Of a stretch of DNA of 64,000 nucleotides, positions 1 through 9,000 are shown in pieces. Under the pieces are notes generated by a model. The model was given only the letters and a program-made list of their open reading frames with translations, had not been told where the DNA came from and searched no databases. Every line of letters starts with the position of its first letter. The stretch's first letter is position 1. The stretch is from Roseateles_B sp051857535 (GTDB taxonomy: Bacteria; Pseudomonadota; Gammaproteobacteria; Burkholderiales; Burkholderiaceae_C), in assembly GCF_051857535.1 (NCBI RefSeq), contig NZ_JBPZGY010000001.1:124001-188000 (forward strand), written 5' to 3'. Made by a program: the position numbers and the translations under genes.

Positions 1-278
1 ACTACACCCCCCTGATCGAAGCCCACGCCAAGCGCCTGAAGAACAACGCCAAGGTCCGCCTGAGCCTGGAAGGCCACGCTGACGAGCGCGGCGGTCGCGA
101 ATACAACCTGGCCCTGGGCCAGAAGCGTGCCGAGGCCGTGGCCCAGTCCATGAGCCTGCTGGGCGCAGGCGGCGCACAGGTCGAACCGGTGAGCTTCGGC
201 AAGGAGCGTCCCGCTGCCGAAGGCCACAACGAAGAGGCCTGGGCCAAGAACCGTCGCGTCGAACTGAAGGACAAGTGA
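1..278 (+). CDS. pal: Peptidoglycan-associated lipoprotein Pal, C-terminal part (start lies outside the window)
   Basis: The open frame enters at the left edge (first complete codon at position 3) and stops at 276-278. About 91 residues are visible. They show the OmpA-like peptidoglycan-binding fold, including the EGHADERGGREYN segment, the following LGQKRAEAV helix, and the terminal segment with SFGKERP and AKNRRVEL. Pal is an outer-membrane lipoprotein that anchors the envelope to peptidoglycan and works with TolB in constriction during division. The lipobox and N-terminus are off the window. cpoB follows one base after the stop, the usual tol-pal order, so the two are surely cotranscribed. 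Confidence 0.95.
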   Translation, partial: YTPLIEAHAKRLKNNAKVRLSLEGHADERGGREYNLALGQKRAEAVAQSMSLLGAGGAQVEPVSFGKERPAAEGHNEEAWAKNRRVELKDK

Positions 279-279
279 G

Positions 280-1068
280 ATGCCGGCCTTGCGACCCCGT
301 CTGAGTGCCCTGGCCCTGGTCTGCATGACCCTGGCCCTGAGCCAACCGGCCCGTGCCGGCCTGTTCGAGGATGACGAGGCCCGCAAGGCCATCCTGGATC
401 TGCGGGCCAAGCTGCAGCAGGTGGAGGACGCCCAGCGTGCCCGCCTGGAGCAACTGGCCACACAGGCGCAGGACCAGCAGTCGGCGCAGAGCCGCAGCCT
501 GCTGGACCTCAGCGCCCAGATTGAAGCCCTGCGCGCCGAGATTGCGAAGCTGCGCGGGCAGAACGAGCAGCTGGCACGAGACCTGGCCGAGACCCAGCGT
601 CGCGTCAGCGATCAGGCCCAGAGCCTGGACTCCCGTCTCAAACCCCTGGAACCCCAGAAGGTCAGCCTGGACGGCAAGGAATTCAACGTCGAGCCCGAGG
701 AGCGCCGCCAGTACGAGGCCGCCATCGGCGCCGTGCGCAAGGGCGATTTCGCCGAGGCCGTCGCCGGCTTCAACGCCTTCCTGAAGCGCTATCCCGCCAG
801 CGGCTATGCCGACTCCGCCCGCTTCTGGCTGGGCAATGCCCAGTACGGCAAGCGCGACTACAAGGACGCCATCGCCAGCTTCAAGGCGCTGATCGTGGCC
901 AATCCTGAGCACCCGCGTGCGGCTGAGGCCCTGTTGGCCCTGGCCAACTGCCAGATCGAGCTCAAGGACCTGAAGTCCGCCAAGCGCAGCCTGGAAGACC
1001 TGGTCAAGGCCTATCCTGGCACCGAAGCCGCGCAGGCCGCCAAGGAGCGGCTGAAGGCCCTCAAGTAA
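280..1068 (+). CDS. cpoB: Cell division coordinator CpoB (YbgF), tol-pal system
   Basis: This 262-residue protein is close to the usual family length. A cleavable signal peptide covers about residues 1-26 (hydrophobic run ending PARA before GLFEDD). An alpha-helical, Q/E/R-rich coiled-coil segment follows at about 35-115, which is the trimerisation region of the family. Tetratricopeptide repeats occupy about 140-262, with the typical pattern YEAAIGAVRKGDFAEAVAGF and later FWLGNAQYGKRDYKDAIASF. In the family this periplasmic protein links PBP1b activity to the Tol machine during septation. The start codon lies one base after the pal stop, indicating coupling. A hairpin terminator follows at 1094-1126. 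Confidence 0.95.
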   Translation: MPALRPRLSALALVCMTLALSQPARAGLFEDDEARKAILDLRAKLQQVEDAQRARLEQLATQAQDQQSAQSRSLLDLSAQIEALRAEIAKLRGQNEQLARDLAETQRRVSDQAQSLDSRLKPLEPQKVSLDGKEFNVEPEERRQYEAAIGAVRKGDFAEAVAGFNAFLKRYPASGYADSARFWLGNAQYGKRDYKDAIASFKALIVANPEHPRAAEALLALANCQIELKDLKSAKRSLEDLVKAYPGTEAAQAAKERLKALK

Positions 1069-1093
1069 GGCAAGACCTGCCCCTCGCCACGCC

Positions 1094-1126
1094 AAACCCC
1101 GCCCGGGTCCTCAGCCGGCGGGGTTT
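1094..1126 (+). terminator. Rho-independent terminator after the tol-pal operon
   Basis: A 10-bp perfect stem (AAACCCCGCC at 1094-1103 with GGCGGGGTTT at 1117-1126) encloses a 13-base loop, and T residues at 1123-1126 form its tail. It sits 26 bp after the cpoB stop. It also argues against starting tcdA at the GTG or ATG codons that overlap it. Confidence 0.85.
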
Positions 1127-1146
1127 TGCCTTTCCGATGTGCCACC

Positions 1147-1971
1147 ATGAGCGACATGACCCCGCCTGTCCCTAGCGCCTTTGACCATGACAGCGAACGC
1201 CGCTTCGGCGGCCTGCGCCGCCTCTACGGCGAGCGCGACTACCAGCGCCTGCGCGGTGCCCGCTTCGCCGTGGTGGGCGTGGGCGGCGTGGGCTCCTGGG
1301 CGGTCGAGGCCCTGGCGCGCAGCGGCGTGGCCGAGCTGGTGCTGATCGACCTGGACCAGGTGGCCGAGTCCAATATCAATCGCCAGATCCAAGCCCTGGG
1401 CAGCACGCTAGGCATGGCCAAGATCGACGCGCTGCGCGAGCGCATCCAGGACATTCATCCCGACTGCCAAGTCCATGGCGTCGAGGAGTTCGTGGAGCCT
1501 GGCAACTGGCCGGCACTGCTGCAGGGGCGGACCATCGATGGCCTGATCGACGCCTGCGACCAGGTCCGTGCCAAGGCCGCGCTGGCTGCCTGGGCGCGGC
1601 AGACGGAGCATTGCTTCGTCACCGTGGGTGCTGCCGGTGGCAAGCGGGCCTCGCACCTGCTGGAGGTGCAAGACCTGGCCCTCACCACGCACGACCCGCT
1701 GCTGGCCAGCCTGCGCCAGCGCCTGCGTAAGGAGCATGGCCTGGCGCGCCAGGGCAAGATGGGCGTGCGCTGCGTGTTCTCGCGCGAGGCCGTGCAGCGG
1801 CCGGAGGCTGCCTGCGCGGTAGACGGGCAGGTCGATGGCAGCCTCAATTGCGCGGGCTACGGCTCCAGCGTCATGGTCACGGCTGCCTTTGGCATGGCGG
1901 CTGCAGCAGAGTTGGTGAAAGAATTTTTGCAAACCTCTTGCGAAGAAGGGAAACCTGCTTCTATAATCTGA
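1147..1971 (+). CDS. tcdA: tRNA threonylcarbamoyladenosine dehydratase TcdA (CsdL)
   Basis: The 274-residue protein belongs to the ThiF/MoeB/E1-like superfamily; the E. coli homologue is of similar length. It cyclises t6A37 to ct6A in ANN-decoding tRNAs using ATP. The conserved N-terminal FGGLRRLYG is present, then the nucleotide-binding glycine loop VVGVGGVGSW (about residues 42-51), the acidic VLIDLDQV and SNINRQ segment, and the conserved CDQVRAK. ATG 1147 was chosen because an upstream in-frame start at 1126 lies within the preceding terminator. The 3' end carries the promoter for the following tRNA-Lys genes. Lys tRNAs are themselves t6A substrates, an apt but probably incidental neighbourhood. 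Confidence 0.93.
   Translation: MSDMTPPVPSAFDHDSERRFGGLRRLYGERDYQRLRGARFAVVGVGGVGSWAVEALARSGVAELVLIDLDQVAESNINRQIQALGSTLGMAKIDALRERIQDIHPDCQVHGVEEFVEPGNWPALLQGRTIDGLIDACDQVRAKAALAAWARQTEHCFVTVGAAGGKRASHLLEVQDLALTTHDPLLASLRQRLRKEHGLARQGKMGVRCVFSREAVQRPEAACAVDGQVDGSLNCAGYGSSVMVTAAFGMAAAAELVKEFLQTSCEEGKPASII
1938..1967 (+). promoter_or_regulatory. Sigma70-type promoter for the tRNA-Lys cluster
   Basis: A perfect TATAAT (-10) occurs at 1962-1967 with TTGCGA at 1938-1943 as the -35, separated by 18 bp. It lies inside the last codons of tcdA. Initiation would fall near 1974, about 80 bp before the first tRNA. The strength of the match and the short AT-rich patch in an otherwise G+C-rich region support a strong stable-RNA promoter. 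Confidence 0.8.
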
Positions 1972-2052
1972 GGCTCTGCTGATGAGTACAGCAGTCAAAG
2001 CAAAAAGCTCAAAGCAGCTGACTGCCAAGACAGCCGTAGCTCAAGAAGGCTC

Positions 2053-2128
2053 GGGTTGTTAGCTCAGTCGGTAGAGCAGCGGACTTTTAATCCGTTGGTC
2101 GCAGGTTCGAATCCTGCACAACCCACCA
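2053..2128 (+). tRNA. tRNA-Lys (anticodon UUU)
   Basis: A 76-nt cloverleaf. The acceptor strands GGGTTGT (2053-2059) and ACAACCC (2118-2124) pair, followed by discriminator A and an encoded CCA (2126-2128). The anticodon loop reads CTTTTAA, giving TTT. The T-loop GGTTCGAATCC is canonical. Confidence 0.98.
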
Positions 2129-2149
2129 GTTTCGGTCGTTTTCGATCAC

Positions 2150-2225
2150 GGGCTCTTAGCTCAGTTGGTAGAGCAGCGGACTCTTAATCCGTTGGTCGTA
2201 GGTTCGAATCCTACAGGGCCCACCA
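2150..2225 (+). tRNA. tRNA-Lys (anticodon CUU), copy 1
   Basis: A 76-nt cloverleaf. The acceptor GGGCTCT (2150-2156) pairs with AGGGCCC (2215-2221; one G-T pair), followed by ACCA (2222-2225). The anticodon loop CTCTTAA gives CTT. It is identical over its full length to the copy at 2265-2340. Confidence 0.98.
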
Positions 2226-2264
2226 AGTTTTCTTGGTAGGCGTGATCGAAGGCGATAAGGGATT

Positions 2265-2340
2265 GGGCTCTTAGCTCAGTTGGTAGAGCAGCGGACTCTT
2301 AATCCGTTGGTCGTAGGTTCGAATCCTACAGGGCCCACCA
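2265..2340 (+). tRNA. tRNA-Lys (anticodon CUU), copy 2
   Basis: The same sequence as the tRNA at 2150-2225, 115 bp downstream, with encoded CCA at 2338-2340. It is the last member of a three-gene tRNA-Lys transcript and is followed within 8 bp by a strong terminator. The duplicated AAG-reading tRNA fits the high-G+C codon usage. Confidence 0.98.
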
Positions 2341-2347
2341 AAACAGA

Positions 2348-2378
2348 CAGGGACTCGTCGCAAGACGAGTCCCTGTTT
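2348..2378 (+). terminator. Rho-independent terminator of the tRNA-Lys operon
   Basis: A perfect 12-bp stem (CAGGGACTCGTC at 2348-2359 with GACGAGTCCCTG at 2364-2375) is closed by a GCAA tetraloop. TTTGCGTTT follows from 2376. Confidence 0.93.
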
Positions 2379-2384
2379 GCGTTT

Positions 2385-3005
2385 GGGCTCGGCCATCGCT
2401 TCATGCGGACCTCTTGCTGACCTTTTGCGCAGTTTGAGCTGCGCTCGCGGCCTTGCTGCGACAGCCGCGTTGCCTGGATGTCTCATGATTCCTGGTGAAT
2501 GGAATCGAGGTCGGTGTGCACGGCTGGGCGATGTGCGTGCGAGCCGCCATCCCCTGCGGTGAGCACGCCGTTCCTTGGTCATCCGGTCTGTTCTACGGGA
2601 TGTTCAGCCTGACTGTTCCGGGGCAGTCGGCCTGCCTTCCTTGCGTCTGCTCAATCCAGCTGTCAACCCCCCCCCTCGTGGTGGCGGGGCAAGGCCTGTC
2701 GAAACGGCGGTAGGATGAACGCATGCTACGAACAAGACCATCCAAAACGATGGCTGGCGCGGGGACGGGGTGCCAGCATCAAACCAAGGCAAGAGCCGCC
2801 AGGCTGCATTCAGCAAGAAGCAGCTAGCGTCGGCCTGACGCCACTCCCAGCGCATTGCCCAACGCATGGCCCCGCCGCAATTCCGGGCTGGGGCGCGCAC
2901 AAGCGCATGGCCTGAACCGTCCTCGCCCGCACCTCATGTGTGGGCGTTTGCGCTTGTGCGATCCGAACTGAATCACCGAATAAAAGTCTTTGAGGAGAGA
3001 TCCTG
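2385..3005. other. 620-bp non-coding region upstream of the giant gene
   Basis: No convincing gene is present. Visible elements are a nine-C homopolymer run at 2667-2675, and a hairpin at 2925-2945 (GCCCGCAC with GTGTGGGC, one G-T pair, five-base loop CTCAT) about 60 bp before the giant gene. There is also a weak promoter-like pair, TTGTGC (2954-2959) and GAATAA (2978-2983), which would leave only a very short leader. The length of this region in an otherwise compact locus suggests regulatory content, but I cannot assign a promoter with confidence. Confidence 0.5.
2992..2997 (+). promoter_or_regulatory. Ribosome binding site of the giant gene
   Basis: GAGGAG lies 8 bases before ATG 3006. It is a strong Shine-Dalgarno sequence and decides the start. 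Confidence 0.85.
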
Positions 3006-6000
3006 ATGCGTACGAAATCCAAGCGTTCCGCTGCCACGGCTGCCCTGCGCGGCAGCAGCCGTCAATTCAAGAACTCGGTGGCACTGCCTGTGCGTCGGGT
3101 GGCGCAAGCTGTGCGCTCGCTGGCCGCGCCTCAGTCTCGCCAGAAGACCGCCTGGAGCGTTGAGCCGCTGGAGCCGCGGGTGCTGCTCTCCGGTGATGCC
3201 ATTCCGGGCGTGCACGTCATCGAAGGCACGGTGGGGCAGCCGGGCGAGCAGGACCGCTATGAGTTCGTGGTGAACGAGCGGTCCCGCTTCCTGTTTGATG
3301 GTGTCCAGGGGGATCAGATGCTGTGGCAGCTCAGCGGCCCGAATCTGACTGACAAGTTCGACTTCCGCAATCTGACGGCCAACGGTGATCGTTTCCTGGA
3401 TCTGGATCCGGGCACCTACACGCTGACCGTGGATGCCGTCGGACACGGCGTGGGGGCCTACAAGTTCAGGCTGCTGGGCGTCGAGGCTGCCCAGCCCATC
3501 ACCTCGGGCGTGCCCGTCACCGGGACTTTGCAGCCGGGCTCGCAGGCGGCGCTCTACAGCATCAATGTCGAGGCGGGCGAGCGGCTGTATTTCCAGTCGG
3601 ACAACGCCAGCGCCACCGGAAGCTGGAGCCTTTTCGATCCCACTGCAAGCCTGGTCATCGGACCGAGTGCCTTGAATGCGGATGGGGCCTCGGTCTATGT
3701 GGCGCAGCGCGCAGGCACCTACTGGCTGTCCGTGGAAGGGCAGGCAGGTGCGAGCACCACGGTCAACTATGGCTTCAGGATGTTCAAGAGCTCGGGAAAC
3801 GCCCAACTCCTGAGCCTGGGCCAGGACTATGTCGCCGACCTGAGCGTGCCGGGAAGCCGCCTGGCCTATTCCTTTGACCTGAACCGGACCACGCAACTGG
3901 CATGGGACCAGCTCAGTGGCCCAAACAGCAGCATCCAGTGGAGCATTGTCAACATGGACACCGGCATCACCGTGTCCACGGCAGCGCTGTCTGCGCAGGA
4001 TGGAGCCGGCGCGCCCCTGCGTCTGACGCCTGGTCACTACCAACTGGTGCTGGCCTCGTCCGGACGCACGCCGAATCCGGTGCGTTTCCGGCTTCTGGAC
4101 GCAGGCCAGGCCAGTCCGCTGGCTGCAGGAGATCTGCTGCCGACCGATGCCGGCCGGGCCCTGGGGGGCTCGGTGCGTCGCATCGACGTCGGGCAGGCCA
4201 GCACCCTGTCGCTCGCTCATCTGGCGTCTGCGGATGCCGGAGCGGTGAAGAACACGATTGCCAATTCGCGGGACTGGCTGGCCAGCGATGGCACGCCGGA
4301 ACTCACGGACGTCACCCTGGGCGGTGGCCTTACCGGCGTCAACGATGTGCAGATGCTGCGGGTGTTCGCCGCGGCCGGTGACCAGTTGCGCTTCGCGGTC
4401 GAATCCTCGGATATTGCCCAACGTCTGCGCCTGTTCAACGCCGCTGGCCTGGAGCTGGCCAGCACGACTGGCAGCACGCTGGATTGGACGGCAGCCTCGA
4501 CCGGGCTGCTGTACCTCGGCGTGAGCCATGCCGCCAATGGCAGCTACAACCCGACCCTGGTGCCGACTGATGGCAGCCCCGCGCCGGGTCACCTGCGGCT
4601 GAGCCAGACCCGCACCCTGGCCAAGCCGGCGGCAGCGGGTGACATTGCTGATGTCATTGCTGATGCCCAGGACGTCCTGATCGCCAAGGGGGCCTCCCGC
4701 CCGGTGAACATCACCATTGGTGACGGCGCCACCGGCACGCGCGATGTCGACATGTACCGGGTGGTGCTGGAGGCCGGCGAGACCTTCCGGCTGACCACGC
4801 CCAACGGCAGCTTCGACGGCTTTGCGCGCATCTTCGATGCCAACGGAACTGCCCTGAGCGCGGCCAACGACACTCCCTTGGCCTATATGGTGGCGACGAC
4901 GGGTGTCTACTACGTGGGATTCAGTGGCAATCCCAACACGGGCTACTCCGCCAACACGGGCGGAAGCGGCTCGGCAGGGGCAACAGGGGTCATGCAGGTC
5001 ACGTTCACGCGCGAGCCCGGCACCAGCACGCCGCCCGCGGAGCAATGGGTGGTCACGGACAGGCAAGGAATTCTGGTCGGTTCCGGAAGCCTGGACCAGG
5101 GCAGCGTGGCCAGCGTCGATCTGAACAGCGCCGGCAGCTACTACCTTTGGACGAATCCCGCCCTGGGCAATGGCAGCCGCCGAGGCGACTTGCGCGTGGG
5201 GCTGTGGTCGACGACCAGCGTAGTTCCCGTGGCCTTGAACCCGAGCGCTTCCACGGAGTTTTCTGGCAACCTGGAGCAAAGCGGCCAGCCCCTGACCTTT
5301 GCGCTGACCTTCCCGAGTGCCGGGGCCTGGATGCTTGAGCCCACGCAGGTCCCGGCAGGCACGCAGTGGCGGTTGGTCGGCCCTTACGGTACGGGCCCCT
5401 GGACGGATGCCACGACGAATCCCGCCAGCACCAGCCCCCTCTTCTTCGGAGCTGCGACGTATCGCCTGGAAATCCGCACGCAGAGCACGGCGCTGGGAAC
5501 GGTCGCCTTCCGTGCTGTCGGGCTGGAGTCGGCCCTCGAGCTGAACAGCGCCGAGCCGTGTGCGCTGCCCGATCTGGCAGTGGGCGGGACCGCGCTGTAC
5601 AAGCTGGCATCGGCCCCCAAGGATGCTTTCGCTGGCGCTTTCTCGGCCGCGACAGCCGATTTTCTTGTCCGCGCCTACGATGCCTATGGCCAGAATCTGC
5701 CGCTCGATGGCAGCGGCGGCTTTGCGCAGCGCGGGGCGACGGGGCCGGTCTATGTGCGTCTGGTGCGCATCGCCCGCAGCACCGACGCCGCCCTGACCTA
5801 CACCCTGACGCGCACGCCGGCCGTGCCGCCTGTGGTGGCGCCCGCCATGAGCATCACGCTGGGCACCGAAGTCAATGACAGCAATGCCGGTGTCAGCACG
5901 CCGACCTATTCATTCACGATGGGGACTGAGGGTTGGGTCGCGCTCGAGTGGCAGGAAGGCAGCTGGACCACCTGGCGCTTGACCGGGCCGCGCGGTGTCG

Positions 6001-9000
6001 TAGCCAACGAAGCGATCCGCGAGTCCATCAGTGGCGGCAGCTGGAACGTACCGGTCCGCTGGGTGCCTCCAGGCACGTATACGCTGCAGCTCAGCGGAGG
6101 TACCGGGAAGGCCCGCTTCACGGTGCGTACGGGGGCGACGGCCGCGTCCATCACCACCAATTCCCTGGTGACCCGGAACCTGGACAGCCTCGATGCCTAC
6201 GAGTTGTTCGACATCGAACTGAGCGCCGCGAACAACAACTACCTGCGCCGCGCCACCTTGACAGACAGCGGCTTCTATTACCGGCTGTATGACGCGGGCG
6301 GCGCCTTGAAGAACCAGGGCACGCTGTCCAGCTTCACGCCGATTCTCCTGTCGGTCCCCCGGGATGGCCACTACCTGCTGGCGCTCGCTCGCAATGCGCA
6401 GGGTTCGATGAGCGGTCCGTCGGTGCGGTTCGATGTGGCCACGACACCAGCTGCACCGATGCCACTGCCCGCCGGAGGCCTGATCAGCGGTTCTTTCATC
6501 CGGGCCTACGACTCGATCGCATACACCTTTTCCCTGCAGGAGAGCTCCCATCTGGTGCTGGACCAGAAGGCGGGTAACAGCGGGGTCTACAAGCTGCAGA
6601 ATGCGGCGGGTGTAGAGGTCCAGCCCTTGTCGCAGTCTGGTATTCCCTCATGGGGGCTGGAGGCGGGGCGCTACAAGCTGATCGTCAACGGCCCGCCCTA
6701 TTTCGCCGATCCAAGCAGCGTCTACAGCTTCCGCACCCAGGTCAGCGTACGCAACGATTCGCGTGTGCTGGGCTTCACCGACCCGACCCCATTGACCCTC
6801 AGCGGCGGCACGGCAGACGCCGTGCTGCAGGCCGACCTGGAAGCAGGACTGAGCTATCTGATGATGCCTGCGGCACCTCTGGTGTCCGGCGCCAGCCTGC
6901 GGATTCGGGTGTTCGATCCCAATGGTGACCTGGTGTCCACCGTGGCCGAAGGACAGCGCTTCACCCCCACGATATCCGGTGGCTACCGCTTCATGATTGG
7001 CGGCAGCAATGGCGGTGCTGGCTTGACTGGGACCTATGGGCTCAAGCTGGTCAAGGGCGCCCTCACGACGCCCCCCCTGGCCATGGGCTCCGACATCGTC
7101 GACTCGCTCAGCCGCACCCTGGACGAGTCGCGCTACCGCTTCACCGTTGCCGACGCCACGCGCTTTGCGCTTTCCGTATCAGGGGAGGGTGTGCAGGCGC
7201 GCCTGGTGCGTGTGGACACCGGCGCGACGGTGCTGACCTCTGCCAATCTATCCACGACCCGCCTGATGCAACTGCAGGAGCTGTTGCCTGGCACCTATGA
7301 GTGGCGATTCCAGAGCCTGAAGGATGGCGCTGCGGCCTATCGCCTTCGCATGGACGACGTCAGTGCGCTGCAGCAGCTGAGCCTCTCGACGCCGGCTGTT
7401 GCCTCGGTGCCTCGCTCGCATTGGGCCAATGCCTGGGCTTATGAAGGCACGCAAGGCGAGCGACTGACCCTGGATCCTCGTGTGCCCAGCGGTGGCAAGG
7501 GCTACTGGCAGCTGATCGGGCCCAATGGTTCGACGGTGGTTTCCGGCACACAGACCGGGATGACGGACGCGATGCAGCGCCTGGTGCTGCCTGAGACGGG
7601 TCGCTATGTGCTCTTCATGTACGGCGATGTCAACGACGCCAACGCGCGGCAGTCGTCCTTCCTGGTGCGCCGGTACGCCGAGCCTGTCATCCCCATGGAG
7701 ATCGGCAAGAAAGTCAACGGCACGATTGCGCAGCCGGGGGACATGCCCCAGTACAGCTTCACGCTGGACCGGGACACCACCCTGGCGCTGAGCGCCACCG
7801 GCGGTGCGATCGGCCTGGAGGTCTGGGGCGATTCGGGATACGCCGGCGGCATCAACCTGGGCTGGTCACCCGAGGGCCTTACCGTGATGCGCCTGCGCGC
7901 CGGGGCCTATGTGCTCAAGGCCAAGGCCGAGGTCAGCGTGACGGCCAGTTTTGCCTTCCAGTGGCAGGACCTGGAGAAGGACGCTGTACCCCACGGGGCT
8001 GCGACGGACTTTGATGTCGAGCTGCCACCCGGCAAACAATACGCCGTGCACGCACTCGATGTGATCGGCTCAGAGCGCTACAGCCTGAGCCTGGCCGGCA
8101 TCGGGGCAGGCATTGGCGCCGTGGACTATCGCGTGGTGTCGACAGACGGCTACTCGCTGGCGTCCGGAAGCTCGCCTGGCGCGGCGTCCACCTGGCGGGC
8201 CAACCGCAGCGGCCGTGTCTACCTGCTGCTGAACACGCGGGTGCCTTCGGCCGAGTCCAGCCACGCCCAGGTCAAGGTTCGGCAGGCCGTGGTCACAACC
8301 AAGGCCCTGGTCTGGGACACCCCCTTGACGGAGACGCTGAACAGCAGTGTCGACCTTGTCGAGTACACCTTCACTCTCGATGCGCCTAGCCTGGTCGACT
8401 TCTCGCGTATTTCCGTGACCGATGGTGGTGCAGGTTTCTATGTTCTGACGGAGGCGGGCAAAGCTGTCGTCAATGAACTCGCCGACAGCAGCTTCGGCCC
8501 CCATTTGCTCAAAGCGGGCCGGTACAAGGTCAGCCTGTCAGGCAACGCTTCTGGCGTTCCCGCCGAGCTGAGCTTTTCCGTCAGCAAGGTGCCCGCCGAC
8601 CGACAGTTGGGCAGGCAGGCGGGTCTGGCGCGTACTCTCGCCGCACCTGCCGGCATGGCCACAGAGCAGGTCTGGAGCATGGAGGCCGCACCAGGCGACA
8701 CCCTGACGCTATCGGCCTCCCATTGGCCGGGGGCAGGGGAGGTCCAGATTCTGGTACCGGGCAGCATCTGGAAGCCTACAAGGTGGGTGAGCTGGACGCC
8801 GACGTCTGAACCTACCTTTTCCTCGGACGGTCTGTATTTCGGCGGGCTTTTCCTGATCCGCGTGCTGCGTCCCGCACAGGCGGACGTCGCAGACAACAGT
8901 TTTGCGCTGCAAGCCACCGTGGCCGGCGGCATGGTGGCTGCACCACTGGCGAGCACCACCTCAGCTCGCGGAACCGTCTATGGCGACGACGAGCGTCGCT

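Noticed and set aside
2150..2340. Identical tRNA copies considered as a mobile-element attachment site duplication
   Set aside because: Each copy is a full tRNA in one transcript with a common terminator, and no integrase or cargo lies between them.
2715..2915. 66-codon plus-strand frame in the gap before the giant gene
   Set aside because: Its composition does not follow the G/C-third-position pattern of real genes here, no family is recognised, and it lacks a convincing ribosome site. It is kept within the non-coding description.
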